The notes under the pieces are model-generated. The model made no database searches. It saw nothing but the letters and a program-made list of their open reading frames with translations, and had not been told where the DNA came from. Shown in pieces: positions 30,353 to 42,352 of a stretch of 64,000 bases of DNA. Position 1 is the first letter of the stretch, and every line of letters begins with the position of its first letter. The position numbers and the translations under genes are program-made. Where the stretch lies: assembly GCA_963966185.1 (NCBI GenBank), contig CAWZYM010000429.1, forward strand, positions 325,001 to 389,000, in the 5' to 3' direction. This DNA is from Rhabditoides inermis. Taxonomy: Eukaryota; Nematoda; Chromadorea; Rhabditida; Rhabditidae.

Positions 30353-31783
30353 TCATGAAACATGAACATGAGACATGAAATGAGTAGAAGGCGAGGACTG
30401 TTGTGGAGGACAGGACAGGGTGATTTGCAAGTCAAATGAAACAGATTTCTCCAACTTCAATTGGAAAAAACTCCGTTCAGAAATTTTGCAGAAATCCAGC
30501 TTCTCCTCGAGCTTCTTATTGAGAGCCCAAGTACCGGATCCGTAGAGCATCGCAGGTCGGATGGCGGTGAGGTAGATCCGCAGCTTGACGTGATTGGCGA
30601 CGCTCGATCTCCACAAAACCTTTTCCAGCGAATTGAACGCGGAGCAGGCTTGGGCGATTTGCGCCTCCACATCCTTAGTAAAGTCGGCGTCGCTGCTAAT
30701 CCACGAACCGAGGTAGCGGAAGTTGGTGGTCTGCGCGATCTTCTCTCCATTGACAGTGAACTCCTCCTTTACTCCTCGCGGGATGGTCATCGACTCGCAC
30801 TTGTCCGGCCTGAGGGTCAGACCGTACGAGGCGGAGAGGAGACTGAGACGGTCGACAGCTTTCTGCAGGTTAACAGGGTCTTCTCCAAGCAGAGCAATGT
30901 CATCCGCGTAGTCGAGGTCGGTGACTTTCCGTCCTGTCGGGGGCAGCTCCACTCCTCCTCCACACTCCTCCACAACACGTCGCATCACGTCGTCGATGAC
31001 ATAGTTGAACAGGAGCGGGCCGCAGACGGATCCTTGGCGCACTCCAGTCCGGACGGCGAACTCCTGCATGATTCCGCAAGGAGTGCAGACAGCGGCAGTA
31101 GTACGGCTGTACAGGTCTCGTAGAAGGTCGATTAGCGGGGCTGGTACTCCGTCGGCGCGCACCGCATCGAAGAGGCGGTCTCGATCGGGACTGTCGAATG
31201 CTGTCCGGAAGTCGACAAAGATGATGTTAGTCGGCTTCTTGAATCGGGCACGCAGCTCGACGATCCGTCTCAGAGAGAAGACGGCGTCGATGGTAGACCT
31301 TCCTGGGCGGAATCCGTGCTGCTGGTCTCGGGCGGTCTTCTCACGGTGCTCCACAATGTGAAGTAGCAGCAGACGCTCCACCAGCTTGTAGCACACGCGG
31401 ATCAATGAGATACCACGGTAGTTGGCTGGGTCGGTGGGGCTGCCCTTCTTCAGCAACGGGACGATGATGGCGTTTCTCCACGAGTCAGGCACCTCCTTCC
31501 TCTCCCAGATGTTGACGATCAGCCGATGCAGCTCACGGATCCCAAAGGCGGGCAGAGTCTTCATCATCTCCGGAGTGAGGTCGTCGTCTCCGGCAGCCTT
31601 CCCATTCTTCAGCTTCTTCATGCACACAAGCAGCTCATCCATGGTTGGCGGCTCCGTCCTGCAGTTGTAGTCAGAACGGGCGGTATGTGGCAGGGCGGGA
31701 GCAGACGGGCACGGCTGGTTGAGTAGGCGGTCGAAGTGACCAGCCCACACCGCGCATGCTGCTTCCCCGGTGACGAGTGACAC
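30353..31783 (-). pseudogene. Reverse transcriptase domain of RTE-like element
   Basis: Minus strand, 476 codons. Motifs: LKNGKAAGDDDLTPEMMK, SPTDPANYRGISLIRVCYKL, HGFRPGRSTIDAVFSLRRI, IIFVDFRTAFDSPDRDRL (motif A), GVRQGSVCGPLLF (motif B), DLDYADDIALLG (motif C, YADD intact), NFRYLGSWIS and RPAMLYGSGTW. The order and YADDIALL form match RTE-group polymerases. The frame upstream is cut by a stop at 31814, and homology ends near 30480; the last 40 residues are unrelated read-through. Confidence 0.8.
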
Positions 31784-32676
31784 GCCGTCAGAGATGACGG
31801 GCGTCGTCCTGCTTCATTTCTCGCTGTACCGCTTCAGCAGGGAGAATGCCGTGCGGGCATCCTGCCTTTCCCAAGCGTAAGAACCACGGGGATGCGATCC
31901 GAGTCGTATTTGAAGTCCGGCAGGCTCTTGCTGGAGAGGACGGCGCCGGCCTGGCTCTTTTTGACGAGCAGGTAGTCGATCTGGTGCGGCCTCCCGATGC
32001 AGTTCTTCCTCCAGGTTGCGCGCTGCCAGGGACGGTTGCGCTTCCAGGCCGACGCGACGATAAGGTCGTAACTCTCCAGCAGATCCACTATCCGCTGACC
32101 GTTGTCGCTTGTGCAGTCGGCAGCACGCCTCCACCTGCCCATTGCTGGACTGGCGTCGGCAGCCACGCGGCTGTTCGAGTCAAGTCCGAGGACGAGCTCT
32201 GACTTGCCGGCCGATCTCACAATCTTGGTCAGCTCGTCAAAGAACTTGTCCTTCTCCACCTCCTCAGCATCCTCGGTTGGCGCATGCGCCGACACGATGC
32301 GGGTCTTCTTTCCTCGTACTTCTGCATCCACGTAGATGAGTCGGGGCGAGAGAGGGTTGATGGCGAGCACGTTGACGTTGGCGGAGGTGGAAATGGCGAC
32401 AGTCACCCCGCACACCGCTCTGGAAGTGGGCAGTGCGCTGTAGTACTTGTACCGCAAGGAATCGCAGCACGTCCGGTCGATTCGGGTCTCCTGCAGCATC
32501 GCCACGTCCACTCCGTGCCGCTCGAGCTCCTCCGAGAGCAGGCTCCGGTCTGCAAAGCTTCTGGCAGAACGGACATTGTAGGACATGTAGCGGGTCCTGG
32601 TTCTTTGCGATGATCGCATAGTCGGTATGTTGGGCATAATGCTTGTCGTATTGTCAAAGGGTGACAATTCCTTCAC
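30460..32676 (-). mobile_element. Decayed APE-endonuclease/RT non-LTR retrotransposon (RTE-like)
   Basis: The two coding blocks described separately run in order endonuclease (32676 to about 31900) then RT (about 31910 to 30480) on the minus strand, separated by a frameshift and a TGA at 31814-31816. The sequence departs from RT homology after TWALNKKLEEKLDFCK, so the 3' end is missing, which is unusual because LINE copies normally lose the 5' end. Confidence 0.75.
31834..32676 (-). pseudogene. APE-type endonuclease domain of the same element
   Basis: Minus strand, 280 codons. Shows YMSYNVRSARSFADRSLL (N of motif I), DVAMLQETRID (catalytic E), TRIVSAHAPTEDAEEVEKDK, LVLGLDSNSRVAADA (D-x-N motif) and GRPHQIDYLLVKK. 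The terminal S-D-H-x-P-V motif reads SDRIPVV: the catalytic histidine is replaced by arginine, so the nuclease should be inactive. The reading then shifts frame (after about 31910) and ends at an out-of-frame stop. Confidence 0.75.
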
Positions 32677-34340
32677 TCGAAAGTAGTCAACACTTGAACT
32701 TAGCAGTCTGTATGCACAGGCAAACAGACTCCCGGGGGCACGACGTGGACGTGAGTGTTGACAATTTCTACCCCCGTTATCCTATCTACTTTAAAAAACC
32801 CTCATTGTCTAGAAACTGTCTATGTTGGTCAAAAAAGGAACACGCTATATACACCTGATACATACTAAATTTTACATTCTGTTGGTAAATCTATATCTCA
32901 CACATTGTCCACCACGCGATTGGAAGCAGCGGCGCGCCCCCGCAAAGAGCGAATATGATTATCGCTCTTTTCCCCTCTCCGAGATATGTACTCGCAATAA
33001 ACGTGTAATGTAACGCGTTGCGTTTGTGGTTGTATAGTAATATCTTGTTGTGGGCCCTGGACGGAGTGAGAGGTGGGAGGAGGGTGACTCAAAGCTATAA
33101 TGGCGTGTACGGGTGTTTCACTGTCGCGCCAGTCAGGGTGGTCTGGCGGAACTGTATGATTATCAAGTGTTGTGTATGTAGTTATTTAAATCCACTGAAC
33201 CCCGGACCGTACAACGTTTATTCTTCTGAAAGATTCATCCGGACAATGTATTATTACCTGATCATTAGGATGGGGTCGCTCTCGTTTTTTCAATAAAGAC
33301 GAGTTTTGAAGTTCTGTTTGCGCAAAAAAACATTGTTAAAAATGCGAACATTTTTTCCACGTTGATACAATTTCGAAAAAAGGTTTTATTGACAAGAACA
33401 AAAGTGACCCCAACCTGAAGATCAGGCAATGCTTTCAAATATCCCCGCACCATTAGCGCGCCATAGAACATAAGTTCTCTCTGGGAATCGGGAGGCTGTG
33501 ACATCACCTATTCAGAAGGTGACAACACCTACATAAGTAGTCGATTTTCAACCGGTGTCACTGCTGCCCATTGTGCGAAAGATGGTAACATGGAGTATCA
33601 GTTAGGTCACAGAAGCCGATGGCATCCAAACTGTTATCTGCTATCAGAGATATCTAATGTCCAATGCCCTATGGGGTGACTATTCGTGTGGATTAGTTTT
33701 GCGGCGGCTGTATTTGCGCTGACTCTAAAAAAAACGGCGGTGGCCTATTGGAGCTTTTGAACCTTTTCGACCTATTTCATTTAGCCAATCCGTCTCAAAT
33801 TCTCGATGTCGTCACTAGCGCACTAGCCATGATTGAGAAACTAAGACTTTCACGCTGGATACGGTAGATGTTGCTTACGTCCTGATATATACATCGGTTG
33901 TGGCGATGGTTGAAACAGAAACAGTCTTGCATTCGTGTAGGAATGTGTTTTCCGATAGCTTCTTTTAGTTCCAGAGTACTGTCGATTTCTCAAATCAGCG
34001 AAAAACGCCGAACCGAACCCACTCTTTTTCCGTGCACTACCAACATTGGCGAACATTCGCGAATATCTGACCATGAGAGAAGAATTCGGGCCGTTGAGGG
34101 AGGATGTGAACGACCGTTATTGGTCTACACATTATACATAATTCGGAACTCTTTATCTCACTTTTTACGAAAGTTGTCACAAATTCCCACTTGATTGGCC
34201 TGAGGATCATAGAAAACGGAAAAGCCGCCAAGTCGCATCTTATTCACATTGTTGCAAATCAAGACGTCGATGACGTATTTGAACAAATGAGTGCCGCCGC
34301 AGACGAATCTTTGTGCCCGCACACCACACGCCAACTCACC
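32677..34340. other. Intergenic, nothing recognised
   Basis: No exon chain, transposon terminus or RNA motif supported on either strand. Short open frames here have no family resemblance or splice support. Confidence 0.4.
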
Positions 34341-34349
34341 GCATTCACT

Positions 34350-34590
34350 TGCAGGACATATGCATCTTACTTGCAGGAAGAATGCATACTGTTATCTCAT
34401 TGCAGCCTCAATGATTGCTGCAGCCTTTCTGCATGCAGTCTGCAAACGCGCCATATTCCCTGCATGCAGGCTGCATTTTGTCTAACATATCTGCACGCAG
34501 AATGCATATCGCACTTTCTTCCTGCATGCAGGCTGCATTTTGGCAGTTCTTCCTGCATGCAGGCAGCATAGCGGTCTCGGAGACACTGAG
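34350..34590 (+). repeat. TGCATGCAGGCTGCA irregular minisatellite
   Basis: At least eight words of the CTGCATGCAGGCTGCA type with variable spacing, ending GCGGTCTCGGAGACACTGAG. Replaces the expected 5' part of the U1 head. Confidence 0.65.
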
Positions 34591-35399
34591 CGACGAAATA
34601 GTGTGTCAATGATGAGAGGGAAAAGAAAGGCGGGGCCACATTTTATGCCTCTTTGAGTATACCTTACAAGAACGATTACTGCGAATCGCAGACTTCAGCT
34701 ATCGAAAAACGGTTTCGACGTCACTCCTCTACACTCCCTTACCTACAAATCTGCCCGTAATCTTTTTATAACTCTTTCTGGTTAGCTTTCACGAAGTGAT
34801 TTAGTCGAGGCGAGGCGACACCAAACATTTGTCGCGGGCTGTTCAAGAAAACTAGGCAACCGTGTAAGATCTCCCTTTACTAAAACATGCATATAGGTGG
34901 CCACTACATTTCTACCAAAATTTGCATCTTTTTGTGACCTCTGACGCCTGCTTTCAATTGAATTCCTGTAATCGACGTCGTTTTATTGCCCCGCGACGAG
35001 AGAGTGTGGCGAGGTGAGAGTGCGCCAGCTGCCAGTCTGTCTGCAGTTAGAGAAAGAAACAGTAAATTGTGCAAGTGAGCGAGAACATCACCATGCACTA
35101 CGAAACAGCTCACCACACTCCAACAAACTGCGCGAATTCTATATTCTGAGTGAATACAATAAAACATTACTCACGTCCACTCACGTCCTTCTATATTCAA
35201 TCAGATATTCAATCAGGGAAGTGAGGCGAGGCGAAATAACATGTAACCTCCTTTTCTCATCCCTCTCTCTCTCTCTCTTTCTCTCCCTATCTCCGTCTCT
35301 TCCTCTATCTCTCTCCTATGAATTATGATTTTAGATTAGTGATAACTATGAAGTCTACTTGGATCTAAAATAAATAATAATGGTCAACCAGCTGCTCAT

Positions 35400-35444
<45 letters not shown>

Positions 35445-35635
35445 ATTTTACAATATTAGACCAGTGATAACTATAAACTATACTTGTATCTATAATAAAT
35501 AGTACTGATAGGCTTTTACCGCGGAGTGTGCCGGAGCGCCCTCTATGTGCATACGAGAGAGTGAAAGATCAGAGAGTAGGAGAGAATGCATATCAGTATC
35601 AGTGATCAATATATTATTAAAAATACTGATCTACT

Positions 35636-36055
35636 GATCGGCTTTGACCGCGGAGGCGCGCGGAGCGTGCCGGAGCGCTTTCTATGTGCATACGAGAGAG
35701 TGAAAGATCAGAGAGTAGGAGAGAATGCATATCAGTATCAGTGATCAATATATTATTAAAAATACTGATCTACTGATCGGCTTTGACCGCGGAGGCGCGC
35801 GGAGCGTGCCGGAGCGCTTTCTATGTGCATACGAGAGAGTGAAAGATCAAAGAGTCGGAGAAAATGCATATCAGTAGCAGTGATCAATATAGTCTTGTTA
35901 TTACTGATCTACTGATCGACTTTGACCGCGGAGGCGCGCGAAGCGTGCCGGAGCGCTTTCTATGTGCATACGAGAACGAGAGAGTGAAAGATCAAAGAGT
36001 CGGAGAAAATGCATATCAGTAGCAGTGATCAATATAGTCTTATTATTACTGATCT
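35636..36055 (+). repeat. 139-bp satellite monomer (example block)
   Basis: Spacing of the CGG/CGACTTTGACC landmark is 138-141 bp (35641, 35780, 35918). Each monomer holds CCGCGGAGGCGCGCG(G/A)AGCGTGCCGGAGCGC, then CTATGTGCATACGAGAGAGT, ATGCATATCAGTA and GATCAATATA. Monomers occur from 35.5 to 64 kb. The short frames starting MHISSSDQYS are satellite by-products and not genes. Confidence 0.9.
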
Positions 36056-36124
36056 ACATTCAATCAGGGAAGTGAGGCGAGGCGAAATAACATGTAACCT
36101 CCTTTTCTCATCCCTCTTTTTTCG

Positions 36125-36160
<36 letters not shown>

Positions 36161-36274
36161 CCTATCTCCGTCTCTTCCTCTATCTCTCTCGTATAAATTA
36201 TGATTTTAGATTAGTGATAACTATGAAGTCTACTTGGATCTAAAATAAATAATAATGGTCAACCAGCTGCTCAT

Positions 36275-36329
<55 letters not shown>

Positions 36330-37008
36330 ATTTTACAATATTAGACCAGTGATAACTATAAACTATACTTGTATCTATAATAAATAGTACTGATAGGCTT
36401 TTACCGCGGAGTGTGCCGGAGCGCCCTCTATGTGCATACGAGAGAGTGAAAGATCAGAGAGTAGGAGAGAATGCATATCAGTATCAGTGATCAATATATT
36501 ATTAAAAATACTGATCTACTGATCGGCTTTGACCGCGGAGGCGCGCGGAGCGTGCCGGAGCGCTTTCTATGTGCATACGAGAGAGTGAAAGATCAGAGAG
36601 TAGGAGAGAATGCATATCAGTATCAGTGATCAATATATTATTAAAAATACTGATCTACTGATCGGCTTTGACCGCGGAGGCGCGCGGAGCGTGCCGGAGC
36701 GCTTTCTATGTGCATACGAGAGAGTGAAAGATCAAAGAGTCGGAGAAAATGCATATCAGTAGCAGTGATCAATATAGTCTTGTTATTACTGATCTACTGA
36801 TCGACTTTGACCGCGGAGGCGCGCGAAGCGTGCCGGAGCGCTTTCTATGTGCATACGAGAACGAGAGAGTGAAAGATCAAAGAGTCGGAGAAAATGCATA
36901 TCAGTAGCAGTGATCAATATAGTCTTATTATTACTGATCTACATTCAATCAGGGAAGTGAGGCGAGGCGAAATAACATGTAACCTCCTTTTCTCATCCCT
37001 CTTTTTTC

Positions 37009-37047
<39 letters not shown>

Positions 37048-37161
37048 CCTATCTCCGTCTCTTCCTCTATCTCTCTCGTATAAATTATGATTTTAGATTA
37101 GTGATAACTATGAAGTCTACTTGGATCTAAAATAAATAATAATGGTCAACCAGCTGCTCAT

Positions 37162-37202
<41 letters not shown>

Positions 37203-37881
37203 ATTTTACAATATTAGACCAGTGATAACTATAAACTATACTTGTATCTATAATAAATAGTACTGATAGGCTTTTACCGCGGAGTGTGCCGGAGCGCCCT
37301 CTATGTGCATACGAGAGAGTGAAAGATCAGAGAGTAGGAGAGAATGCATATCAGTATCAGTGATCAATATATTATTAAAAATACTGATCTACTGATCGGC
37401 TTTGACCGCGGAGGCGCGCGGAGCGTGCCGGAGCGCTTTCTATGTGCATACGAGAGAGTGAAAGATCAGAGAGTAGGAGAGAATGCATATCAGTATCAGT
37501 GATCAATATATTATTAAAAATACTGATCTACTGATCGGCTTTGACCGCGGAGGCGCGCGGAGCGTGCCGGAGCGCTTTCTATGTGCATACGAGAGAGTGA
37601 AAGATCAAAGAGTCGGAGAAAATGCATATCAGTAGCAGTGATCAATATAGTCTTGTTATTACTGATCTACTGATCGACTTTGACCGCGGAGGCGCGCGAA
37701 GCGTGCCGGAGCGCTTTCTATGTGCATACGAGAACGAGAGAGTGAAAGATCAAAGAGTCGGAGAAAATGCATATCAGTAGCAGTGATCAATATAGTCTTA
37801 TTATTACTGATCTACATTCAATCAGGGAAGTGAGGCGAGGCGAAATAACATGTAACCTCCTTTTCTCATCCCTCTTTTTTC

Positions 37882-37938
<57 letters not shown>

Positions 37939-38052
37939 CCTATCTCCGTCTCTTCCTCTATCTCTCTCCTATGAATTATGATTTTAGATTAGTGATAACT
38001 ATGAAGTCTACTTGGATCTAAAATAAATAATAATGGTCAACCAGCTGCTCAT

Positions 38053-38093
<41 letters not shown>

Positions 38094-38917
38094 ATTTTAC
38101 AATATTAGACCAGTGATAACTATAAACTATACTTGTATCTATAATAAATAGTACTGATAGGCTTTTACCGCGGAGTGTGCCGGAGCGCCCTCTATGTGCA
38201 TACGAGAGAGTGAAAGATCAGAGAGTAGGAGAGAATGCATATCAGTATCAGTGATCAATATATTATTAAAAATACTGATCTACTGATCGGCTTTGACCGC
38301 GGAGGCGCGCGGAGCGTGCCGGAGCGCTTTCTATGTGCATACGAGAGAGTGAAAGATCAGAGAGTAGGAGAGAATGCATATCAGTATCAGTGATCAATAT
38401 ATTATTAAAAATACTGATCTACTGATCGGCTTTGACCGCGGAGGCGCGCGGAGCGTGCCGGAGCGCTTTCTATGTGCATACGAGAGAGTGAAAGATCAAA
38501 GAGTCGGAGAAAATGCATATCAGTAGCAGTGATCAATATAGTCTTGTTATTACTGATCTACTGATCGACTTTGACCGCGGAGGCGCGCGAAGCGTGCCGG
38601 AGCGCTTTCTATGTGCATACGAGAACGAGAGAGTGAAAGATCAAAGAGTCGGAGAAAATGCATATCAGTAGCAGTGATCAATATAGTCTTATTATTACTG
38701 ATCTACATTCAATCAGGGAAGTGAGGCGAGGCGAAATAACATGTAACCTCCTTTTCTCATCCCTCTTTTTTCGTCTCTCTCTCTCTCTCTCTCTCTTTCT
38801 CTCCCTATCTCCGTCTCTTCCTCTATCTCTCTCGTATAAATTATGATTTTAGATTAGTGATAACTATGAAGTCTACTTGGATCTAAAATAAATAATAATG
38901 GTCAACCAGCTGCTCAT

Positions 38918-38978
<61 letters not shown>

Positions 38979-39119
38979 ATTTTACAATATTAGACCAGTG
39001 ATAACTATAAACTATACTTGTATCTATAATAAATAGTACTGATAGGCTTTTACCGCGGAGTGTGCCGGAGCGCCCTCTATGTGCATACGAGAGAGTGAAA
39101 GATCAGAGAGTAGGAGAGA

Positions 39120-39578
39120 ATGCATATCGAAGAGAAGGAAGGAGAAACGGAGGAGACGCTCACCGCGCTAGTCAAGAAGACCGTCATTGAAGCTGGACTT
39201 GGAGAGGACCTCGTGCTCAAGGCATTCCGCCCGGATGTCAAGATCGGACCCGGATATCGGCCGGTGAATATGTCGCTGAGGGACGCGGATGCGACTCGCC
39301 GTGTTCGTGCAGCTCTCGGACGTGCAGGGGTCGGACGATTCGTGCGTGCTGATCTCACTTGGATGGAGAGGCAGCGGGATAAGCAGCTTAGACATTATGT
39401 TTCTATTGTGAATGATGATTGTGGTGGTTACAGGTACTGTGTGCGGGATATGGAGGTGGGACTGGCCGGACGCGGGCGGTTCAAGGCAAGCGCGCTCGCT
39501 CGGCAGCAGACCTCGGCGGGCAAGGAAGCTGGAGGTGTGGGGGTGGGGAAGACTGATGCGGTGATAACCAGTCAATGA
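39120..39578 (+). CDS. LINE ORF1 (C-terminal part) fused to a satellite start codon
   Basis: The first three codons (M-H-I) are satellite sequence, the same ATGCATATC that opens short frames in other array copies. LINE sequence follows. Residues 15-110 contain NMSLRDADATRRVRAALGRA and RFVRADLTWMERQRDKQLRH, resembling the C-terminal RNA-binding half of LINE ORF1 proteins (a DLT-x-x-x-R block). The N-terminal part is missing. It ends TGA at 39576-39578, overlapping the ORF2 start as ATGA. Confidence 0.6.
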   Translation: MHIEEKEGETEETLTALVKKTVIEAGLGEDLVLKAFRPDVKIGPGYRPVNMSLRDADATRRVRAALGRAGVGRFVRADLTWMERQRDKQLRHYVSIVNDDCGGYRYCVRDMEVGLAGRGRFKASALARQQTSAGKEAGGVGVGKTDAVITSQ

Positions 39579-42352
39579 ATAGTATCTCTCGCGATGAACT
39601 AAGCATCTCAATAAGTAATACTCGTTCTCTCAATAATCAATCAATGCTATCTTTTTCGCACCACTTTTCTATCAATCCCCACCAAGTATCTATAATCACT
39701 GAGACTTGGCTTGACCCCAAAGATTCGGTTCCAGCTTTTTCTAATAGAACTTCCTACTCGGTTTCTCGTTCACATAAGGGTGGTGGAGGTGTTTTAATAT
39801 CGGTCCCAAATTTATTTCGAAGTAAACTAGTGAAGCAGTACTCGTGCCGCTCTTTCGATGCGGTCTGTGTCACCATCGGGTACAGCGCAAAAGATATGAC
39901 CATCATAGGCGTGTATCGGCCACCTGGGTCCGACCCCGACTTTGTTGCGTCATTCGAAAGATTTGTGGGTTCTCTCACAATTTGCGGTTCCCTCCTAATA
40001 GGGGGAGATCTCAATTATCCTGACGTGAATTGGCAAACCCTCCACGCTATGACAAGTCACTCCCGAAACTTCCTGACTTTATGCAGCACTCTCGGTTTAT
40101 TCCAACTCGTAAATTTCCCAACTCGTCATCAAAACACACTAGACCTTATTTTGACAGATGACAAACAGCTTCTCTCGAATTTGCGTCCCGGAATTGCATT
40201 TAGCGACCATCTCATGGTGGAAGCGGACTTCCGTTGTTTTGATTTGCCTGCGCGACGCTCACCCACTATCGCTCGTGATTTCCGGAAAGCTGACTATGCT
40301 GCGATGGAATCAGACTTGAGTACCGTCAACTGGTTTTCATTGTTTCATAATTGCGACATCAACGAAATGTACAGCAAGTTCTGCGATAAAGTTAATTCGA
40401 GTGTTTCCCTCAGAGTACCAAGGATTACTAGACAACAATGCGAGTTTCCGGAATGGCTAAGTAGACTGAAACAGAGGGTTAGACGTGCTTACATCAAGCA
40501 AAAACGTACTGGCACACAGGATGATCAGAACAGATACAAGTCTCTTCTTCGAGAGTATAGAGAGAGTCTAGCTATGTGTATTGGTAATAGGGAGAGGGAT
40601 ATCTTGAGGTCCAAAAACTCAGTACAATATTGGCAGTACGTAAAGAACAAGATGGCGCCTCCTCAACCGATTCCATCCCTGGTTGACTCCTCCGGTCGAG
40701 TTGTGGAGGATGATGGAGAAAGAGCCACTCTTTTTAATGAATATTTTGCTACCGTATTCACAGTCGATGATCAAGCCCCTTTCGATCCTCAAATCAACAC
40801 TCCTCTCACTCCAATGCAAAACATAGATGTTTCTCCTCATATTGTTTACGAGTACCTAAAACGATCTAAGCGCAAACTGAGTTGTGGACCTGATGATATC
40901 CCCTCTATTCTACTACAATCACTTGCTGTGGTTCTTGCTTTACCTCTCTCTTTGATATTCAGTGAAAGTGTGAGATCTGGTATTGTGCCTGATATATGGA
41001 AGAAGAGCACTGTAGTTCCGGTTTTTAAGAAAGGGGATCACTCGAATTGCTCGAACTACCGACCTATATCACTAACTTGCTGTACATGTCGCGTTTTGGA
41101 ACGAATCATTGTCTATGAAATGCGTAAATATCTCTGGAGACAAAATTTGATATCACCCGCGCAGCATGGATTCCTAAACGGGAGAAGCTGTACAACAAAT
41201 ATGCTTGAATTTGTCGGATATGTATCTTCTAAATTAGCTAGTAAAATAAACGTTGATTGTATTTATCTAGACGTAAGCAAAGCATTCGACACGGTTTGTC
41301 ATCGCCGACTTCTCATACTTTGTGAACGCTATGGTCTGAACCGAGATGTGCTGCAATGGCTAAATTGCTATCTGAGTGATAGGTCGCAGTCCGTACGTAT
41401 CGGATCATGCCATTCACACTGGCTGCCAGTACTAAGCGGTGTACCACAAGGGTCGGTTCTTGGACCACTCTTATTCCTATTATACATCAACGACCTTGAC
41501 AGAAACGCAATCAAATACAGTAAGCATATAACATATGCTGACGACATGAAGCTATATATCAGTCATGACACTCCCGATTTCCATGAAAAACTAAATCATG
41601 ATCTGAACAGTACACGAAACTTTCTTGCAGACCGGCAGTTAAAGCTGTCAGTCAGTAAATGTGAAGTTTTGAATTATGGCAAGAAAAATCCAAGGTTAAC
41701 ATATAAATGTGATAATGTGACTTTGTCAAACGTGGAGGTGGTGCGCGACCTTGGTATCTGGATGACCCCGACTCTTGATCCATCTAAACACCTTTCGGTG
41801 GTCATTCAGAAAGCAAATGCTCGAATAAACACACTGAAACGTACGTTTACTAAAAACAATGAACTGTTTTTGAATTTTTACAAAACTTCAATACGACCAA
41901 CTTTAGAGTATGGATCTGAAATTTTGTGTCACATGAGTAAGGGTTGTATTAATGATCTAGATAAAGTTCAGAGAGCATTCACCAAAATATTATTGCCAAA
42001 AATGTCATATCCCCACCGTTTATCTGAACTATCTCTCGAAACATTGTGGTTCAGACGAATCAAAACGGATCTGCGTATAGTACACCGTTACCTGTATGGT
42101 TATATGAATACGCAGCACATGCCTTTCACACTAGTTCCCCGAGATTCACGAGCTGCATCACTACGTTCAAATGGACTTAAAATAACCTATACTGCCTCTG
42201 GCTCTGAGCCAACTTTTGTTTCCTCCCGAGTAGTAAACTATTGGAATAAGCTGGACCGTTCTACCGTTTGTTTATACAGTAAGAAAGAATTTAAGTTATC
42301 CCTCAATAGATTCCTTTTGCTTCACCCACTAGACGACCCCACTAGGCTTTAG
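39575..42352 (+). CDS. LINE ORF2: APE endonuclease plus reverse transcriptase, apparently intact
   Basis: 925 codons without interruption. APE domain at residues 1-215: SISNTRSL (Asn of motif I), IITETWLDP (Glu), IGGDLNYPDVNW (Asp-x-Asn) and AFSDHLMVEA (S-D-H). RT at about 400-700: SCGPDDIPSILL, FKKGDHSNCSNYRPISL, AQHGFLNGRS, YLDVSKAFDTV (motif A), SGVPQGSVLGPLLF (motif B), ITYADDMKLY (motif C) and VVRDLGIWMTP. The C-terminal connection region is SIRPTLEYGSEIL. All catalytic residues I can check are present, unlike the other LINEs here. Start: ATG at 39575 overlaps the ORF1 stop (ATGA), suggesting termination-reinitiation. Role: nicks target DNA and copies the LINE RNA at the nick. Confidence 0.9.
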   Translation: MNSISRDELSISISNTRSLNNQSMLSFSHHFSINPHQVSIITETWLDPKDSVPAFSNRTSYSVSRSHKGGGGVLISVPNLFRSKLVKQYSCRSFDAVCVTIGYSAKDMTIIGVYRPPGSDPDFVASFERFVGSLTICGSLLIGGDLNYPDVNWQTLHAMTSHSRNFLTLCSTLGLFQLVNFPTRHQNTLDLILTDDKQLLSNLRPGIAFSDHLMVEADFRCFDLPARRSPTIARDFRKADYAAMESDLSTVNWFSLFHNCDINEMYSKFCDKVNSSVSLRVPRITRQQCEFPEWLSRLKQRVRRAYIKQKRTGTQDDQNRYKSLLREYRESLAMCIGNRERDILRSKNSVQYWQYVKNKMAPPQPIPSLVDSSGRVVEDDGERATLFNEYFATVFTVDDQAPFDPQINTPLTPMQNIDVSPHIVYEYLKRSKRKLSCGPDDIPSILLQSLAVVLALPLSLIFSESVRSGIVPDIWKKSTVVPVFKKGDHSNCSNYRPISLTCCTCRVLERIIVYEMRKYLWRQNLISPAQHGFLNGRSCTTNMLEFVGYVSSKLASKINVDCIYLDVSKAFDTVCHRRLLILCERYGLNRDVLQWLNCYLSDRSQSVRIGSCHSHWLPVLSGVPQGSVLGPLLFLLYINDLDRNAIKYSKHITYADDMKLYISHDTPDFHEKLNHDLNSTRNFLADRQLKLSVSKCEVLNYGKKNPRLTYKCDNVTLSNVEVVRDLGIWMTPTLDPSKHLSVVIQKANARINTLKRTFTKNNELFLNFYKTSIRPTLEYGSEILCHMSKGCINDLDKVQRAFTKILLPKMSYPHRLSELSLETLWFRRIKTDLRIVHRYLYGYMNTQHMPFTLVPRDSRAASLRSNGLKITYTASGSEPTFVSSRVVNYWNKLDRSTVCLYSKKEFKLSLNRFLLLHPLDDPTRL

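Noticed and set aside
35014..35328. MRVRQLPVCL frame in every satellite head
   Set aside because: Present because the head is repeated. Most differences between heads alter amino acids and the downstream half varies freely, so I do not call it a gene.
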